A stretch of DNA of 64,000 nucleotides from Kocuria rosea (lineage in GTDB: Bacteria; Actinomycetota; Actinomycetes; Actinomycetales; Micrococcaceae): the NCBI RefSeq assembly GCF_006094695.1, contig NZ_CP035103.1, positions 2,914,001-2,978,000 of the forward strand, given 5' to 3'. Shown here piece by piece: positions 62,531 through 64,000 of the stretch. The notes below the pieces were generated by a model. The model was not told the DNA's origin. It ran no database searches and was given only the letters and a program-made list of their open reading frames with translations. Position numbers and translations under genes: made by a program. Within the stretch, counting starts at the first letter, position 1. Each line of letters begins with the position of its first letter.

Positions 62531-63922
62531 ATGCCCGTCTACATCGATCCGCCGCTCTGGCCCGCCCACGGGACGCACTTCTCGCACCTGGTCTCCGACA
62601 CCTCCTACGAGGAGCTGCACGACTTCGCGGACCGGCTGGGCGTGGCCCGGCGCGCCTTCGACCGGGACCACTACGACGTGCCGGAGAGCCTGTACCGGCG
62701 GGCGGTGGCCGCGGGCGCGGTGCCGGTCGACGGGCGGCAGCTCACGCGCCTGCTCGTGCGCAGCGGGCTGCGCGTCCCGGCGCGGGCGCGCCCGGACCGG
62801 ATCGCCCGGGTCCTGCTGCGGCGGTGGGCCGCCCGCTTCCCGGGGCACCCGGCGCTGGGCGAGGAGCTCGTGGACCGGTGGAGCGAGCCGCACCGGCACT
62901 ACCACGGTCCCGCCCACCTGCTGGCGGTGCTCGAGGCCGTCGACCTGCTGCGGCCCGGCGTCGACCTCGATCCCGACCGGTCCGCCGCCCTGGTCCTCGC
63001 CGCCTGGTTCCACGACGCCGTCTACCGGGGCCGCCCCGGAGCGGACGAGCGGGCGTCGGCGGAGCTGGCCCGCACCCGGCTGGGCGCCGCCGGCTTCGCC
63101 GCGCCGCTCGTGGCGGAGGTCGAGCGGCTCGTCCTGCTCACCCTCGGGCACCGGGTCCCCGAGGGGGACGCCGCCGGACGGGTGCTCCTGGACGCCGACC
63201 TCTCCGTGCTCGGCGCGGACCCGGACGGGTACGCCGCCTACACGACGGGCGTGCGGAAGGAGTACGCGCACGTGCCCGGACCGGAGTTCGCCCGGGCCCG
63301 GCTGGAGGTGCTGGAGGACCTCCGGGGCCGGCAGCCGCTGTTCCGGACCGACACGGCCCAGCGCCGGTGGGGTCCGGCGGCGGCCCGCAACCTCGACGAG
63401 GAGATCGACCGGCTGCGCGCGGCCGCCGAGGAGTCCCCGGCCGCTCCCCCGGCGGACGCCGAGGTGCTGACCATCACCGCCGTGTGCCTGCAGGACGACG
63501 ACGGGGCGCTGCTGACGGTGCGCAAGCGGGGCACGGAGCGCTTCATGCTGGTGGGCGGCAAGCTCGACCCGGGCGAGTCCCCGGCGGCCGCCGCCGTGCG
63601 GGAGACCGCGGAGGAGGTCGGGCTGCGGCTGGACGCCGCCCAGCTGCGCCCGCTCGGGGTGTTCGTGGCGCCGGCCGCGAACGAGGCGGGCACGTGGGTG
63701 CGGTGCACCGTGTTCACGGCACCTCTCACGGGGCGGCCGGTGCCGCTCGCGGAGATCGAGGAGCTGCGCTGGCAGCCCGTCGACGAGGACTCCCCCGGCG
63801 CGCTGCCCGCGGACCTGGCCCCGCTGCTGCGGGAGCACGTCATTCCGGCGCTGCGCCGCGCTCCCGGCGGTCCTCGGTCACGGCCGCAGCGTGCCGCCTC
63901 CGGTGGAGCAGGATCCCGGTGA
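62531..63922 (+). CDS. DUF4031-HD-NUDIX three-domain protein
   Basis: A 463-residue fusion. The N-terminal 80 residues are DUF4031 (MPVYIDPPLWPAHGTHFSHL, SYEELHDFADRLG). Residues about 85-290 look like an HD-type metal-dependent phosphohydrolase (HRHYHGPAHLLAVLEAVDLL and AAWFHDAVYRG with the HD pair). Residues about 310-440 are a NUDIX hydrolase, with box GKLDPGESPAAAAVRETAEE followed by VGL, which fits the signature except a threonine at one hydrophobic position. The combination suggests house-cleaning of nucleotides or phosphorylated metabolites. ATG 62531. Its 3' end overlaps the convergent partial gene at 63840-64000. Confidence 0.88.
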   Translation: MPVYIDPPLWPAHGTHFSHLVSDTSYEELHDFADRLGVARRAFDRDHYDVPESLYRRAVAAGAVPVDGRQLTRLLVRSGLRVPARARPDRIARVLLRRWAARFPGHPALGEELVDRWSEPHRHYHGPAHLLAVLEAVDLLRPGVDLDPDRSAALVLAAWFHDAVYRGRPGADERASAELARTRLGAAGFAAPLVAEVERLVLLTLGHRVPEGDAAGRVLLDADLSVLGADPDGYAAYTTGVRKEYAHVPGPEFARARLEVLEDLRGRQPLFRTDTAQRRWGPAAARNLDEEIDRLRAAAEESPAAPPADAEVLTITAVCLQDDDGALLTVRKRGTERFMLVGGKLDPGESPAAAAVRETAEEVGLRLDAAQLRPLGVFVAPAANEAGTWVRCTVFTAPLTGRPVPLAEIEELRWQPVDEDSPGALPADLAPLLREHVIPALRRAPGGPRSRPQRAASGGAGSR

Positions 63923-64000
63923 TCAGGCCGAGCACGATCCCGATGCCCCCGAACACCGAGAGCCACATCGCGGCGTGCCCCACGAACGCGGCGACGACGA
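63840..64000 (-). CDS. C-terminal end of a membrane protein gene (5' part outside the window)
   Basis: The minus strand carries 53 codons to TGA at 63840-63842. They encode a hydrophobic helix, SVFGGIGIVLGLITGILL, followed by a basic tail (HRRRHAAAV) and a polar end. This fits the last transmembrane helix of a multi-pass or short membrane protein. It overlaps the last 83 bases of the NUDIX fusion gene, so one of the two ends may be misplaced. Family unknown. Confidence 0.5.
   Translation of the reverse strand, partial: VVAAFVGHAAMWLSVFGGIGIVLGLITGILLHRRRHAAAVTEDRRERGAAPE

Overview
This window reads as one chromosome segment of a high-GC Gram-positive actinobacterium, most likely a member of the Micrococcales; a Kocuria- or Arthrobacter-like genus is my inference. 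The grounds are the very high GC content, frequent GTG starts, the purH-purN-perM(DUF6350) order known from actinobacteria, an HspR-type operator, monomeric isocitrate dehydrogenase and a Cgl0159-type inositol gene. No phage, insertion sequence, CRISPR array or replication origin is visible.

Layout. 1-13.5 kb holds mostly core genes: a cut-off TetR regulator and a divergent oxidoreductase, hsp20 with an HspR-like operator, icd, purH, purN, a PerM-like membrane protein, a GT4 mannosyltransferase, a degenerate PIN-domain gene with a small upstream partner, two genes sharing a duplicated 5' leader, cspA, and a TetR-controlled pair of SMR exporters. 14.3-19.6 kb is a choline-to-glycine-betaine operon (BCCT transporter, BetB, BetA). 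19.7-27.9 kb is the least explained part: a 1041-residue protein of unknown family divergent from a SWIM/SNF2 helicase, followed by an unrecognised 470-residue protein. 28.1-32.2 kb has benE, a Mn2+-riboswitch-led rubrerythrin/VIT metal transporter, and purU.

32.3-58.0 kb is a large inositol catabolism island. It contains a sugar ABC importer with iolG, a GntR regulator, iolB with an MFS transporter and a broken aldo/keto reductase, a LacI-controlled pair (dehydrogenase and TIM-barrel isomerase), another inositol dehydrogenase, a minus-strand operon iolE-isomerase-iolC-aldolase-iolD-iolA, a divergent tautomerase, sucCD, an unknown membrane protein and an IolT-type symporter. Together these cover uptake, oxidation to inosose, dehydration, ring hydrolysis, isomerisation, phosphorylation, aldol cleavage and semialdehyde oxidation. 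Five of the island's intergenic promoters carry the same short AT-rich palindrome (TGT, four bases, ACA), which suggests one shared regulator.

58.2-64 kb returns to housekeeping: pcrA, a beta-propeller-like protein, a membrane protein, tRNA-Arg(CCT), an unusual DUF4031-HD-NUDIX fusion, and the cut-off end of a membrane protein gene.
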